A DNA stretch of 64,000 nucleotides from Actinomycetes bacterium (GCA_021801235.1 JAJYYG010000138.1:24899-88898), one strand, 5' to 3'. Counted from the first letter of the stretch, positions 20,396-31,098 are shown. Translations and numbers: made by a program. The notes: a model not told the origin generated them from the letters alone.

Positions 20396-20417
20396 ACCGT
20401 ACCACAAGCGTGGTACG
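20396..20417 (-). promoter_or_regulatory. promoter and operator of the BrnTA-like operon
   Basis: CGTACCAC-AAGC-GTGGTACG (20398-20417) is a perfect inverted repeat with 8-bp arms. It overlaps the TACGGT -10 hexamer on the minus strand (20401-20396), with a TTGCGT block just upstream. Binding of the antitoxin here would block transcription, the usual autoregulation of such modules. Confidence 0.6.
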
Positions 20418-20882
20418 CAAGGGCCGATGATTGGAATGCGCGTGGATCCACCACGCACCGAGCGATGGGAAGTGTCCAGTAGTCCCCGAATGCGGCGGAC
20501 CGCTGTTCAGCCGGCCCTCTCGACGCTGGTCGGCCCTCGGCGACCGCTCCGCAGGGTGTCCCACAGAGGCCCCCACCACCGGGCACCTTTCCGGGCGGGT
20601 CTAGCGGGTCACTACCGATGTCCTCGCCAGGCATCGGCCGGCTGCCGGCCACCCCGCCGGCTGCCGTCCCGTTCGACGATCCCCTTACGGGACAGGGTAT
20701 GCCGGGCTGCGCAGCTGGCGTACCTACGGCGCGGTTTTCCTCGCTATGGCAGGATGAGCGTCCATGACGTTGGCCGGTCATCGTGACCGGTCCGTTGCGA
20801 CGACCGGTGGAACTCGCCCCCTTCCTCTTCCACATGCTCAAACCGGTTGGTTGTAGGGGTCGCCACCAGGTCGGTACCAGCA
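20418..20882. other. 465-bp stretch without a recognisable gene
   Basis: Open frames here on both strands are compositionally poor and resemble no family I know. The sequence looks less GC-rich than neighbouring core genes. It may be decayed accessory DNA. Confidence 0.4.
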
Positions 20883-21431
20883 TCACCCAGCGTTCCCGTA
20901 TGGCTCGATGATGAAAGTGGTGTCGTACAGGGTTTGCGACTGGAGGCGAGTTGGGATCTTGTAGCCCTGCATCCGTGCGTTTTGCTGGCTGTCAGCACCG
21001 ACCACGAACGACTCCCGGCCATCTTTGGCATACGCCTGCGACGAGATCTGAATCGGGCCAAGCGCCAATGCTTGGGCGGGGTGCCAACCGTGGCTGGTGA
21101 GCCAACTTTGGTACCACGCATCGACAGTTGCCATCGGCGCGGTCGTCGCGGCGAACAAGCCTGCATCAGCTGGATTGGTCGAGCCGATGTAGTGAGCCTC
21201 TCCCGAACCGAAACGAGAAATGACGGTCGAGCCCGGATAGACGAGGGACGCCTCTGGCTGAGCTTGGATAAAGGAGTTCGGCACCGGGCAGGTCGGCAGT
21301 CCGTGGGCGTCACGGCCACACGACGAAGCAGACCCGAGAGTGCCGCAGCCGGCCGCCCCGAGCAGAAGTGCTCCGAGGACGACCGGCGTCAGGATCCGGG
21401 CGAGGGCGTGCTGGTGGTTAGGAACTCCCAT
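20883..21431 (-). CDS. lipoprotein of unknown function
   Basis: The 182-residue protein begins with a clear lipoprotein signal ending LLLGAAGC (residues ~22-29), predicting export and lipid anchoring. The mature part includes CGRDAHGLPTCPVPNSF, a VYPGSTVISRFGSGEAHYIG stretch, and a segment with conserved-looking Trp residues (VDAWYQSWLTSHGWHPA). I do not recognise the family. It stands alone in a region less GC-rich than its surroundings. Confidence 0.7.
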   Translation of the reverse strand: MGVPNHQHALARILTPVVLGALLLGAAGCGTLGSASSCGRDAHGLPTCPVPNSFIQAQPEASLVYPGSTVISRFGSGEAHYIGSTNPADAGLFAATTAPMATVDAWYQSWLTSHGWHPAQALALGPIQISSQAYAKDGRESFVVGADSQQNARMQGYKIPTRLQSQTLYDTTFIIEPYGNAG

Positions 21432-21818
21432 CCCCCTCCTTGCTCGACCAACTCCATGTTCGCATGGAAGGGGGCCGGTGAACCCCCGCCCGTGCGCACG
21501 TCGAGGTCAACTCCCTGGGTCCAGTACGTCGAGCCGTTCTGCGTACTTTCCGACCCTGGTCCCGACAGTGGGCCAGTTCCAGTAGTCGGTGCACGGTCCC
21601 GGAGTCGGATAGACCGTCACGCCGCACGCCGCACGCCGCACGCCGCACGCCGCACGCCGCACGCGCGGCGAGGTGCCTGTGGATGACGATCCGCGCCGCC
21701 GGGATTGACGACGGCGAGCGGCTTCTCGGTCCCGGCGAGCCGGCTGGTCTCGCGCCGCGGCCGAGGCGCCCGAACGGGCCTCCCTCCCCCGGCTGCCCCT
21801 GCGTCTAGGCTCCCGGCA
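21432..21818. other. 387-bp spacer with a 7-bp microsatellite
   Basis: No gene is supported. At 21619-21664 the unit ACGCCGC is repeated six times plus a partial copy. A TAGGCT hexamer at 21806-21811 is the likely -10 of the downstream gene. Confidence 0.7.
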
Positions 21819-22559
21819 ATGAAGGGTGTCATCCTCGCCGGTGGGACCGGCTCGCGTCTCCATCCGCTGACCCGCATCACCAACAAGCACCTGCTGCCCA
21901 TCTACGACCGGCCGATGGTCAACTACTGCATCGAGGCCCTGGTCAACGCCGAGATCACCGAGATCATGCTGGTGACCGGGGGTACGCATGCCGGTGAGTT
22001 CCTCCGCCTGCTCGGCAACGGCCACGAGTTCGGCATCGACCGGCTCAGCTACGGCTACCAGGAGCGGCCGGGGGGGATCGCCGAGGCGCTCGGGCTGGCG
22101 GCGCGGTTCGTCGACGGTGACCCGGTACTGGTGATGCTGGCCGACAACGTCGTCGAACGGTCCATCCGACCGATGGTGGACGCCTTCCGGGCCGAGCCCG
22201 CTGGGGCGCGCATCCTGCTGACCCGGGTGGAGGAGGACGAGCACCTCCGGCACCTGGGAGTGCCCGTCTTCGACGAGGGCCGGATCACCGCGATCGAGGA
22301 GAAGCCGGAGGCGCCGCCCTCGAAGTTCGGCGTCACCGGGATCTACTGCTACGACTCCGACGTCTTCGACGTCATCCCGACGCTGGCGCCCTCGGGTCGG
22401 GGCGAGCTCGAGATCACCGACGTCAACAACCACTACATCGGCGAGGGTGCGATGGCCTACGACATCCTGGAGGGGTTCTGGGGCGACGCGGGCGAGTCCA
22501 TCGACGCCTACTACGCGGTGAACGACTTCGTGCGCGCTCACGGCGCCAACAAGGGCTGA
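21819..22559 (+). CDS. sugar-1-phosphate nucleotidyltransferase (short RmlA-like)
   Basis: The 246-residue enzyme has the nucleotidyltransferase fold signature MKGVILAGGTGSRLHPLT at its N-terminus, KHLLPIYDRPMVNYCIE with the conserved Lys, and GITGIYCYD-like VTGIYCYDSDVF near residue 166. It joins a sugar 1-phosphate to dTTP or UTP; glucose-1-phosphate thymidylyltransferase is most likely, but it is shorter than classical RmlA. I choose ATG 21819 because homology begins there and TAGGCT ends 7 nt upstream. No other rml genes are adjacent. Confidence 0.82.
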   Translation: MKGVILAGGTGSRLHPLTRITNKHLLPIYDRPMVNYCIEALVNAEITEIMLVTGGTHAGEFLRLLGNGHEFGIDRLSYGYQERPGGIAEALGLAARFVDGDPVLVMLADNVVERSIRPMVDAFRAEPAGARILLTRVEEDEHLRHLGVPVFDEGRITAIEEKPEAPPSKFGVTGIYCYDSDVFDVIPTLAPSGRGELEITDVNNHYIGEGAMAYDILEGFWGDAGESIDAYYAVNDFVRAHGANKG

Positions 22560-22636
22560 CCTCCGGGACCGGGACCGGTACCCGGGCCTCCGGGACCGGC
22601 ACCTCGGCTCGGCGGCCGGGTTACCCAGCTCCGGCC

Positions 22637-22692
22637 GGGCACCGTCAGCTGGGCACCGTCAGCCGGGCACCGTCAGCCGGGCACCGTCAGGC
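22637..22692. repeat. 14-bp tandem repeat, four copies
   Basis: The unit GGGCACCGTCAGCC is repeated four times with one or two substitutions. The last copy runs over the stop codon of the AarF-family gene (22687-22689). Confidence 0.85.
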
Positions 22693-24210
22693 TCCCCCAC
22701 CCGGACGCGTGGCCAGCCACTCGGCCTCCGCCCGGCCCAGGGGGGTCGACGGGGGGCCGTCCACCATCGGCCAGAGCTCTTCGGCGATCCCCCGCCAGTC
22801 GGCGGTGGCGCCCAGCCGCGCCAGCAGGGCGTAGAGGCCCAGGTTGATCCGCTGCACGATCACGAACATGGCGGGGAGATCGACGGCCTTGGCGACCGGG
22901 CTCTTCGAGCTGAAGACCCGGCGCACCGTCTCCGACGCGTACTCGTGCTCGACGGTGCGAGGGCCCCGCTCTCGCACCAGGTCGTAGAAGTGCCCGAAGT
23001 AGCCGACCACCTCGTCGGTGCCCAACGTCGGGTCGGACCGCAGCAGGCCCACCTCCTCGAGCGTCCTCCGGTAACCCTCCGCGTCCCCGTTCAGCACCAG
23101 GGTGCGGATCATCTCGTGGAACACGGCGATCTCCGACGGGACGAACTCCTTGACCAGGCCGAAGTCGAGGAAGGTCACCTCCCCGCCCGGTCGGAACAGG
23201 TAGTTGCCGGGGTGGGGGTCGCCGTTGAACATCCCCATGCGGTTGATCCCGCGGAAGACGAACCGGAACAGCGTCTCCCCGGCCAGGTCCCGTTCCTCGG
23301 GGCTCCACCGCTCGACCTCGGAGAACCGGGCACCGGTGGCGAGCTCGGTGGTCAGCACCCGCCGGGTCGAGAGCTCGTCGACCACCGCGGGGATGTGGAT
23401 GAACGGGTGCCCCCGGTAGACCTCGGCGAACCGTCGCTGGTTCGCCGCCTCGTGCACATAGTCGAGCTCCTCGGACAGCCGGTCCCGGAGCTCGGTGGCG
23501 AGCACCTTGGCGTCGAGCGACGGGAACAGCATCGGGAGCATGCGGGCGAGCAGCTCGGTGTTGGCGAGGTCGGCGGCGATGGCGTCGGCCACACCCGGGT
23601 ACTGCACCTTCACCGCTACCGCACGGCCGTCCCCGTCCACGGCCCGGTGCACCTGTCCGATGGACGCCGCGGCCAGGGGAACCGGATCCCATTCGCGGAA
23701 GAGCGCCGCGGGGGGAGCGCCGAGCTCGCCGGCGACCACCGCCTCGGCCAGCTCCGGGTCCATCGGCGGGGCGTCTGCCTGGAGCTGCGCCAGCGCCACC
23801 CGGTAGGGCTCCGGCAGGCCGTCGTCGAGGAAGCTGGCGATCTGCCCCAGCTTCATCAGGGCCCCCTTCATGTTGCCCAGCGAGGCGGCGACCTGCTCTG
23901 CGGCGTGCCGCTCCGTCTCGGCGCGGATCTCGGCGCGGCGTCCGGGGGAGGCCACCGCGCCCCGGAGCGCTCCGGTGACCCGTGTGGCCCCGAGGCGGCC
24001 GGCCATGCCCGCCGTGGCCACCGAGCGGCCCGCCCGCCCGGTCCGCCGCACGGGCGGGGGATCCGGTCGCCGGGCCGGGCCACCTGCGGCGCCCGCCCGC
24101 CCGACGGCTGCGGGCTCCCCCGAGTGCGCCTCCTCGCCGGCCCCATCGGCACGGCCGGGGGAGCCGCCCGAGCCGCCCGAGCCGCCCGAGCCGCCCGCCT
24201 CAGGCGTCAA
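22687..24210 (-). CDS. ABC1/AarF/UbiB-family atypical kinase
   Basis: The protein has the ABC1 family features: KLGQIASFLDDGLP (the KxGQ signature), AAASIGQVHRAV (the alanine-rich nucleotide loop), AVKVQYPG with the invariant Lys, NGDPHPGNYLF and LDFG. Family members support quinone biosynthesis or lipid homeostasis. As drawn it has 507 residues from TTG 24210, overlapping the upstream gene's stop by 11 nt. The first ~60 residues are low complexity and include GGS repeats from a 9-bp tandem repeat at 24161-24196, so an internal GTG near 24051 is a fair alternative start. Confidence 0.85.
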   Translation of the reverse strand: MTPEAGGSGGSGGSGGSPGRADGAGEEAHSGEPAAVGRAGAAGGPARRPDPPPVRRTGRAGRSVATAGMAGRLGATRVTGALRGAVASPGRRAEIRAETERHAAEQVAASLGNMKGALMKLGQIASFLDDGLPEPYRVALAQLQADAPPMDPELAEAVVAGELGAPPAALFREWDPVPLAAASIGQVHRAVDGDGRAVAVKVQYPGVADAIAADLANTELLARMLPMLFPSLDAKVLATELRDRLSEELDYVHEAANQRRFAEVYRGHPFIHIPAVVDELSTRRVLTTELATGARFSEVERWSPEERDLAGETLFRFVFRGINRMGMFNGDPHPGNYLFRPGGEVTFLDFGLVKEFVPSEIAVFHEMIRTLVLNGDAEGYRRTLEEVGLLRSDPTLGTDEVVGYFGHFYDLVRERGPRTVEHEYASETVRRVFSSKSPVAKAVDLPAMFVIVQRINLGLYALLARLGATADWRGIAEELWPMVDGPPSTPLGRAEAEWLATRPGGGA

Positions 24211-25843
24211 CGCCCGCCCACGCGGCCGCCTCGTCGCGGTGGCGGGCGTAGTCGACCTTGCCTGCCGGCGAGCGCCCGATGGTCGGGACGAACCGGACCC
24301 GGCGCGGTGCCTTGTAGCCGGCCAACCGGGCCTTGACGTGCTCGATGACCGCCGCCTCGGTCACCGACGACGCCGGCAGCCCGTCCTTCAGCTCCACCAC
24401 GGCGACGATCTCCTCGCCGAACCGCTCGTTGGGGATCCCCACCGCCACCGCGTCGAGGACGCCGTCGATCGTCTTGACCACCTCTTCGACCTCCTCGGGG
24501 TAGACCTTCTCGCCGCCGGTGTTGATGCAGACCGATCCCCGTCCCAGCAGGTGGATGCTCCCGTCCTCGGCCACCTCGGCGAAGTCCCCCGGGACGGAGT
24601 ACCGGGTCCCGTCGATGACGCGGAACGTGGCCTCCGTCTTCGCCTCGTCCTTGTAGTAGCCCACCGGGATGCGCCCGCCGAGCGCGAGGACGCCGACGGT
24701 GTCGGAGCCGGGCACCACGTCGGTGCCGTCGGGACCGAGGACCCGGACGTCGGGGCCCAGGGTGAACCGGGCCGTCCGGCTGGCCGAGGCGCCCGACGAC
24801 ACCGAGGTCCCCATGCCGAGGGCCTCCGAGGAGGAGAACGCGTCCACCAGGAGCATGCCGGGGTGGTGCCGGAGCAGGCCCTGCTTGGTCTCCTCGCTCC
24901 ACATCACGCCCGAGGAGATCATGCCCACCAGGCTCGAGAGGTCCCACCGCCCGGGATCGGCGTCGAGGGTCGCGAGGATCGGCTTGGCGAACGCGTCCCC
25001 CACGATGATGAGGCCGTTGACCTTCTCCCGCTCGACGGTGTCGAGCAGCTCGACCGGATCGAACTGCCGCGAGGGGAGCGTCACCACCCTCCCTCCCTCG
25101 CTCAGGCACTCCATGGCGGTGAACCCGCCGGTGCCGTGCATGAGGGGGCAGGCGGGCAGCAGGGTCATGCCGGGGCCGTTGGCGGCCAGCTCGGCGCGGA
25201 TGCCGTCGAGGCCGGCCGCTTCGTCGTAGCGGCGGAAGCCCCCGCCGTTCAGCCGGGCGAAGAGATCGTCCTGGCGCCACATGACACCCTTGGGCATCCC
25301 CGTGGTCCCGCCGGTGTAGAGCATGTGGAGGTCGTCGGGCCCGCGGCCCCACGGGGCACGGACCCGGTGGGGCCCGCTCGCGTCACCGCTCGTCTCCGCC
25401 GCCTCCTCGTAGGGGACCGCCCAGGCCGGGCACGAGGCGGTACCGTCGTCGACCCACAGCCAGCTTCGGACCCCGGGGACCCGGTCGCGGATCCCTTCGA
25501 TCCGTTCGGCGAAGACGCCGTGGAAGACGACCGCCACCGCGTCCGCGTTCTCCCACAGGTAGGCCAGCTCGTCGTCCGCGTACCGGTAGTTGGTGTTGAT
25601 GGGGACCAGGCCGATCTTGTAGGCGGCGAAGGTCGCCTCCAGGTAGTCGGAGCAGTTGTAGAGGTAGAGCGCGAGCTTGTCCTGGCGGGAGACGCCGGCC
25701 CCCAGCAGCCACCGGGCGACGTTGTCGGCGCGGCGGTCCAGCGTGGCCCAGTCGACGGTCCGGGAACCCTGGGTCAGGGCCGGGGCGTCGGGGAGCGTGT
25801 CGGCCACCGTCTCCCAGACGTCCGCGTAGTTCCATGTGCTCAT
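24200..25843 (-). CDS. acyl-CoA synthetase (AMP-forming)
   Basis: This 547-residue ANL-superfamily enzyme activates a carboxylic acid to its CoA thioester. It shows the P-loop-like motif YTGGTTGMPKGVMW near residue 175, a VSSGASAS-containing core, and the C-terminal hinge and catalytic-lysine region ending APRRVRFVPTIGRSPAGKVD. It resembles actinobacterial FadD proteins that act on sterols or fatty acids, but the substrate cannot be read. ATG 25843 is divergent from an acyl-CoA dehydrogenase 157 bp away, pointing to a shared beta-oxidation role. Confidence 0.9.
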   Translation of the reverse strand: MSTWNYADVWETVADTLPDAPALTQGSRTVDWATLDRRADNVARWLLGAGVSRQDKLALYLYNCSDYLEATFAAYKIGLVPINTNYRYADDELAYLWENADAVAVVFHGVFAERIEGIRDRVPGVRSWLWVDDGTASCPAWAVPYEEAAETSGDASGPHRVRAPWGRGPDDLHMLYTGGTTGMPKGVMWRQDDLFARLNGGGFRRYDEAAGLDGIRAELAANGPGMTLLPACPLMHGTGGFTAMECLSEGGRVVTLPSRQFDPVELLDTVEREKVNGLIIVGDAFAKPILATLDADPGRWDLSSLVGMISSGVMWSEETKQGLLRHHPGMLLVDAFSSSEALGMGTSVSSGASASRTARFTLGPDVRVLGPDGTDVVPGSDTVGVLALGGRIPVGYYKDEAKTEATFRVIDGTRYSVPGDFAEVAEDGSIHLLGRGSVCINTGGEKVYPEEVEEVVKTIDGVLDAVAVGIPNERFGEEIVAVVELKDGLPASSVTEAAVIEHVKARLAGYKAPRRVRFVPTIGRSPAGKVDYARHRDEAAAWAGVDA

Positions 25844-26000
25844 CGGTGCTCCACCCCTCGGTCTCCTTCTCGTCGACGGACACGGCGCCGCTCTGCTGGC
25901 TCCCGGTTCGGCTCGTGTCCGGGTCGGTCCCCGTCCGGGCACGGACGGCCCCGGCGCCCCGGTTTCGTCTCCCGGACCGACGCAGCCTACGCTGGCCGCC

Positions 26001-27125
26001 GTGGACTTCGCCCTGCCTCCCGACGACGACCCGCGGCGGACCCGGGTCCGGGAATGGCTGGCACGGAACCCGGAGCCGTCCGGCCGGCAGCTGGCGGAGG
26101 CCGGGTACGTCGCTCCGCACTGGCCCGAGCCCTGGGGGTTGGCGGCCGATCCGGTCACCCAGCTGGTGGTGGACGACGAGCTCCGGCGGGCCGGGGTGCA
26201 CCGCCCGGAGAACCCCATCGGCATCGGGTGGGCCGGTCCGACGATCGTCAAGGCCGGCACCCGCGAGCAGAAGGAGCGCTACCTGCTCCCCCTCCTGGCC
26301 GGGGAGGAGGTCTGGTGCCAGCTGTTCAGCGAGCCCGGGGCCGGCTCCGACCTGGCGTCCCTGACCACCCGGGCGGAGCGCGACGGCGACGAGTGGGTGG
26401 TCGACGGGCAGAAGGTCTGGACCTCCTATGCCCACCGCGCCGACTACGGCATCCTCCTGGCGCGGACGGATCCCTCGGCGGCGGTGCACCGTGGCATCTC
26501 GTACTTCCTCTGCCCGATGCACGCTCCGGGAGTCACCGTCCGGCCGCTGGTGGACATGACGGGTGCCCACACCTTCAACGAGGTCTTCCTGGACGGGGTC
26601 CGCCTCCCGGCCGCCAACCTGGTCGGGCAGGAGGGGGACGGCTGGTCCCTCGCCAAGGTGACCCTCGGGAACGAGCGGGTGTCGCTCTCGGGCGCCGGGT
26701 CGCTCTGGGGCATGGGTCCGACGGCCGCCGACCTGGTCGACGAGGTGCGGCGGTCGGGGGGCGAGCGCGACCCCCTGCTCCGCCAGCGCCTGGCCCGGGT
26801 CTGGGCGGAGGGCGAGATCCTCCGGCTCCTGCGGCTGCGGATGGTGTCGGCCGCCGTGGCCGGCGAGGACCCGGGACCCGAGGCGTCGGTGCGCAAGGCG
26901 TTGGCCGACGACCACGGCCAGCACGTCATGGAGCTCGCCTGTGACCTGACGGGCGCGTCCGGCATGCTGACCGGCGGGAATGCGATGCCCGGCGGGGACG
27001 CGATCTACCGGTACGGGTTCTTGTTCGCCCCCGCCCTGACCATCGGCGGGGGAACCTCGGAGGTGCAGCGCAACATCATCGGGGAGCGGACGCTCGGGCT
27101 TCCCCACGACCCTGCGGCCCGGTAG
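26001..27125 (+). CDS. acyl-CoA dehydrogenase
   Basis: The 374-residue flavoenzyme introduces the alpha-beta double bond in acyl-CoAs. It has the flavin-contacting stretch WCQLFSEPGAGSDLASL near residue 106, VDGQKVWTSYAHRADY, GNERVSLSGAGSLWG in the third domain, and a C-terminal GGGTSEVQRNIIGERTLGLP. GTG 26001 is selected because TACGCT (25988-25993) ends 7 nt upstream and homology starts there. Divergent from the acyl-CoA synthetase. Confidence 0.9.
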   Translation: MDFALPPDDDPRRTRVREWLARNPEPSGRQLAEAGYVAPHWPEPWGLAADPVTQLVVDDELRRAGVHRPENPIGIGWAGPTIVKAGTREQKERYLLPLLAGEEVWCQLFSEPGAGSDLASLTTRAERDGDEWVVDGQKVWTSYAHRADYGILLARTDPSAAVHRGISYFLCPMHAPGVTVRPLVDMTGAHTFNEVFLDGVRLPAANLVGQEGDGWSLAKVTLGNERVSLSGAGSLWGMGPTAADLVDEVRRSGGERDPLLRQRLARVWAEGEILRLLRLRMVSAAVAGEDPGPEASVRKALADDHGQHVMELACDLTGASGMLTGGNAMPGGDAIYRYGFLFAPALTIGGGTSEVQRNIIGERTLGLPHDPAAR

Positions 27126-27194
27126 GCGTCTCCCGGGCGGGCCCGGCTCTTCTCGTGCCGCGGCTCGCCGCCCGCCGTGGCTCTCCGCCGTGGC

Positions 27195-27671
27195 TCAGCC
27201 GGTGATCGGGCCGGCGTCCTCGTACCCCTGGCGCACGCCGCGTCCCGCGCGCCGGGTGAGCTGGTCGGGCTCGTAGAGCATCCAGAAGGCGTTTCGGGCG
27301 TGCTTGCGCGCCCGCTCCCGGCACACCCGGGCCAGCGCCGCCGGGTCCTCCTCCTCGTTCTCGTGGACGAACACCTCGAGCACATGGGTCGAGGTGAGCA
27401 GCTGGGCCAACATGATCCCCTGGGAGGCCTCGTGCGCGCAGACCTGGTCGATCGCCGCCCGGCCGGGCATCCCCAGAGCCACGACGATGCGGCACCCGTC
27501 GTGCTCGACCAGGCGCTTGCACGCCACGCCGAGGTCCTTGAAGCCGGGGACCGTCCGGTAGACGACCTCGAACAGCTCGCCGTGGCCGGGGCACCCCGCC
27601 AGCTCGTCGAGCGCCTCGGCGCCCATGTCGTAGCGGGCGAACATGGTGTCGACCACACCGATCCGGTCCAT
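27195..27671 (-). CDS. ribC: archaeal-type riboflavin synthase
   Basis: The 158-residue protein closely follows the archaeal riboflavin synthase family, which is related to lumazine synthase and unlike the usual bacterial RibE. Diagnostic stretches: RIGVVDTMFARYDMG at the N-terminus, RTVPGFKDLGVACKRL near residue 39, VVALGMPGRAAIDQVCAHEA near residue 63, LEVFVHENEEEDP near 98 and RAGRGVRQGYEDAGP at the C-terminus. The reaction is dismutation of two 6,7-dimethyl-8-ribityllumazine to riboflavin. No other rib gene is adjacent. It lies between fatty-acid and biotin genes. Horizontal origin is inference. Confidence 0.88.
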   Translation of the reverse strand: MDRIGVVDTMFARYDMGAEALDELAGCPGHGELFEVVYRTVPGFKDLGVACKRLVEHDGCRIVVALGMPGRAAIDQVCAHEASQGIMLAQLLTSTHVLEVFVHENEEEDPAALARVCRERARKHARNAFWMLYEPDQLTRRAGRGVRQGYEDAGPITG

Positions 27672-27750
27672 GCGGCGATCCTACCGGTGGATCCGTGTCG
27701 CGACGGCCCGGACGACGGGGTGGCCCGGTTCGCCCTCCAGCGCCGGCTCG

Positions 27751-27784
27751 GCAAGACTCTGCCGGATGCAAGACTCTGCCCGAT
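27751..27784 (+). repeat. 17-bp tandem duplication over the bioA start
   Basis: GCAAGACTCTGCCGGAT (27751-27767) is followed at once by GCAAGACTCTGCCCGAT (27768-27784). The second copy supplies the first two bases of the bioA ATG (27783). It may be a duplicated operator or ribosome-loading region; the 111-bp spacer shows no clear promoter. Confidence 0.8.
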
Positions 27785-29185
27785 GACCGAACCTGCGGCT
27801 CCGGGGAGCCCTTCGTCGGCCGACCGGTGGGCGGCGCGGGACGCCGCCGTGGTCTGGCACGGGTTCACCCAGATGGCCGCGTACGCGGACAACGCCCCCG
27901 TGGTGGTGGAGCGCGCCGAGGGCAGGGAGGTGATCGACGTCGACGGCCGCCGCTACTTCGACGCCATCTCCTCCCTGTGGGTCACCACCCTCGGCCACCG
28001 CGTCCCCGAGCTCGACGCCGCCCTGGTCGACCAGCTCGGCCGGGTGGCCCACACCACGCTGCTCGGCAACGGGAACCGCACCGCGGTGGAGTTCGCCGAG
28101 GCGCTGGCGGAGGTGGTGCCGGTCGACGACCCCCACGTGCTCTTCGGGTCCGACGGGGCGGTGGCGGTCGAGCAGGCGCTCAAGGTGGCGTTCCAGTACT
28201 GGGTGAACCTGGGCGAGCACGGCCACACCCGTTTCCTGGCCCTCGGCGGCGCCTACCACGGGGACACCGTCGGGGCGCTCTCGCTCGGCGACAGCGGGTT
28301 CGGCACGGCCCTGTTCGACCCGCTCCGGTTCCCGGTGCTCCGAACCCCCGGCTACGAGACCGCGGGGTGGGCGGACCTGGCGGTGGCGGCGGTGGCCCGC
28401 CACGCCGGCGAGCTGGCGGCCGTGGTGATCGAACCGCTGGTGCAGGGGGCGTCGGGCATGTTGGTGTGCGAGCCGGAGGATCTCGCCCGGCTCGGTGCCG
28501 CCTGCCGCTCCCATGGGGTCCTGCTGGTCTGCGACGAGGTGGCGACCGGGTTCGGTCGGACCGGACGGCTGTTCGCCTCGGAGTGGGCGGGGCCCGGGTT
28601 CCGCCCGGACATCCTCTGCCTGGGGAAGGGGATCACCGGCGGCTACCTCCCCCTGTCGGCCACGGTGGTGGCGGGAAGCGTCTTCGAGGCGTTCGGCGGT
28701 GCCGACCTCGGGGAGCACACCTTCTACCACGGCCACTCCTACGGGGGGAACGCCCTGGCCTGCGCCGTCGCCCTCCGTCACCTCCGGCTCCTCGAGGAGT
28801 GGGAGATCCTCCCCCACGTCGTGGAGGTCTCGGCCCACCTGGCGGGCCTGCTGGCCGAGCAGGTGGCCGGTCTCGACGGGGTCGGCGCGGTGCGACAGCG
28901 CGGCCTGATGGCCGGCATCGCCCTCGACCCGCCGGCCGCGGCGACGCGCTGGGGCCGGCGGGTCTGCGCCGCCTCGGTGGCGCGCGGGGTGCTGGTGCGA
29001 CCCCTCGGGGACGTCGTCGTGCTCATGCCCCCCCTCACCACCACCGCGGAGGAGCTGGACCGGGTGGTCGCGGTGGTGGCTGCGTCCATCGCCGAGGTGG
29101 CCGACCAGGACCGGGCGGGGGCGGTCCGGACGGACGAGCCCGGCGGGCCCGGCGGGCGTTCGCCAACCCGGGTGGGGGCGGCCGG

Positions 29186-29189
<4 letters not shown>
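27783..29189 (+). CDS. bioA: adenosylmethionine-8-amino-7-oxononanoate aminotransferase
   Basis: BioA transfers the amino group of S-adenosylmethionine to KAPA, giving DAPA, the third biotin step. The 468-residue PLP enzyme (fold type I) shows HGFTQMAAY near the start, FGSDGAVAVEQALKVAFQYW, GGAYHGDTVGALSLG, the PLP-aspartate region CDEVATGFGRTG and LCLGKGITGGYLPL with the Schiff-base lysine. The last ~30 residues are a low-complexity tail. The stop overlaps the bioF start (ATGA). Confidence 0.94.
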
Positions 29190-30374
<1,185 letters not shown>

Positions 30375-30385
<11 letters not shown>

Positions 30386-31067
30386 CACGCTGGTCCTCGT
30401 GTGCGGGACGGGGACCGAGGTGGGCAAGACCTGGGTGGCGGCCCGCCTGCTGGAAGCGCTCCGTGAGCGGGGACTGGCGGTGGCCGCCCGCAAGCCGGCG
30501 CAGTCGTTCGACGTGGACGGGTCCGGGACCCGGCTCGGCGGCGCCACCGACGCCGAGGTGCTGGGTGCCGCGTCCGGCGAGCCGCCGGGCACGGTCTGCC
30601 ACGCCCACCGCTCCTACCACCGGGCGATGGCGCCCCCCATGGCGGCCGAGGCGCTCGGGCTCCCCGCCTTCACCGTCGCCGAGCTGGTCGCCGAGCTGGT
30701 CTGGCCGGACCGCCGGACCGACGTGGGGGTGATCGAGCTGGCCGGGGGGGTCCGTTCCCCGCAGGCCGCTGACGGGGACACCGTCGACTTCATCCGGGCC
30801 GTGCAGCCGGACCGGGTCGTGCTGGTGGCCGACGCCGGTCTGGGCACCCTGAACGGGGTCCGCATGTCGGTCGACGCGCTCGGGTCGGTCGGCCCCGGTG
30901 GGCCACCGGTGCTGGTGGTGCTCGACCGCTACGACGACCTCCACGACCTCCACCGCCGGAACCGGCAGTGGTTGGCCGAACGGGACCGGCTCCCGGTGGT
31001 GACGATCCCGGGAGGGGAGGGCCTTCTGGCCGAGTTCGTCTGCGGGACGGCGCAACGCGGAAGCTGA
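30375..31067 (+). CDS. bioD: ATP-dependent dethiobiotin synthetase
   Basis: BioD closes the ureido ring of dethiobiotin using CO2 and ATP. The 230-residue protein has an altered P-loop VCGTGTEVGKTWVAA near residue 10 and the GVIELAGGVRSPQA substrate loop near residue 118, as in the family. It completes bioA-F-D; the last enzyme, bioB, is encoded 11 kb away in this window. Confidence 0.93.
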
Positions 31068-31098
31068 CCCGCACCGGCCCGTCCGCCGGGTCAGCCGG

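Noticed and set aside
20392-20886. Possible gene of 164 codons in the spacer before the lipoprotein
   Set aside because: Composition is low-complexity, it overlaps the toxin operator, and no motif or ribosome site supports it.
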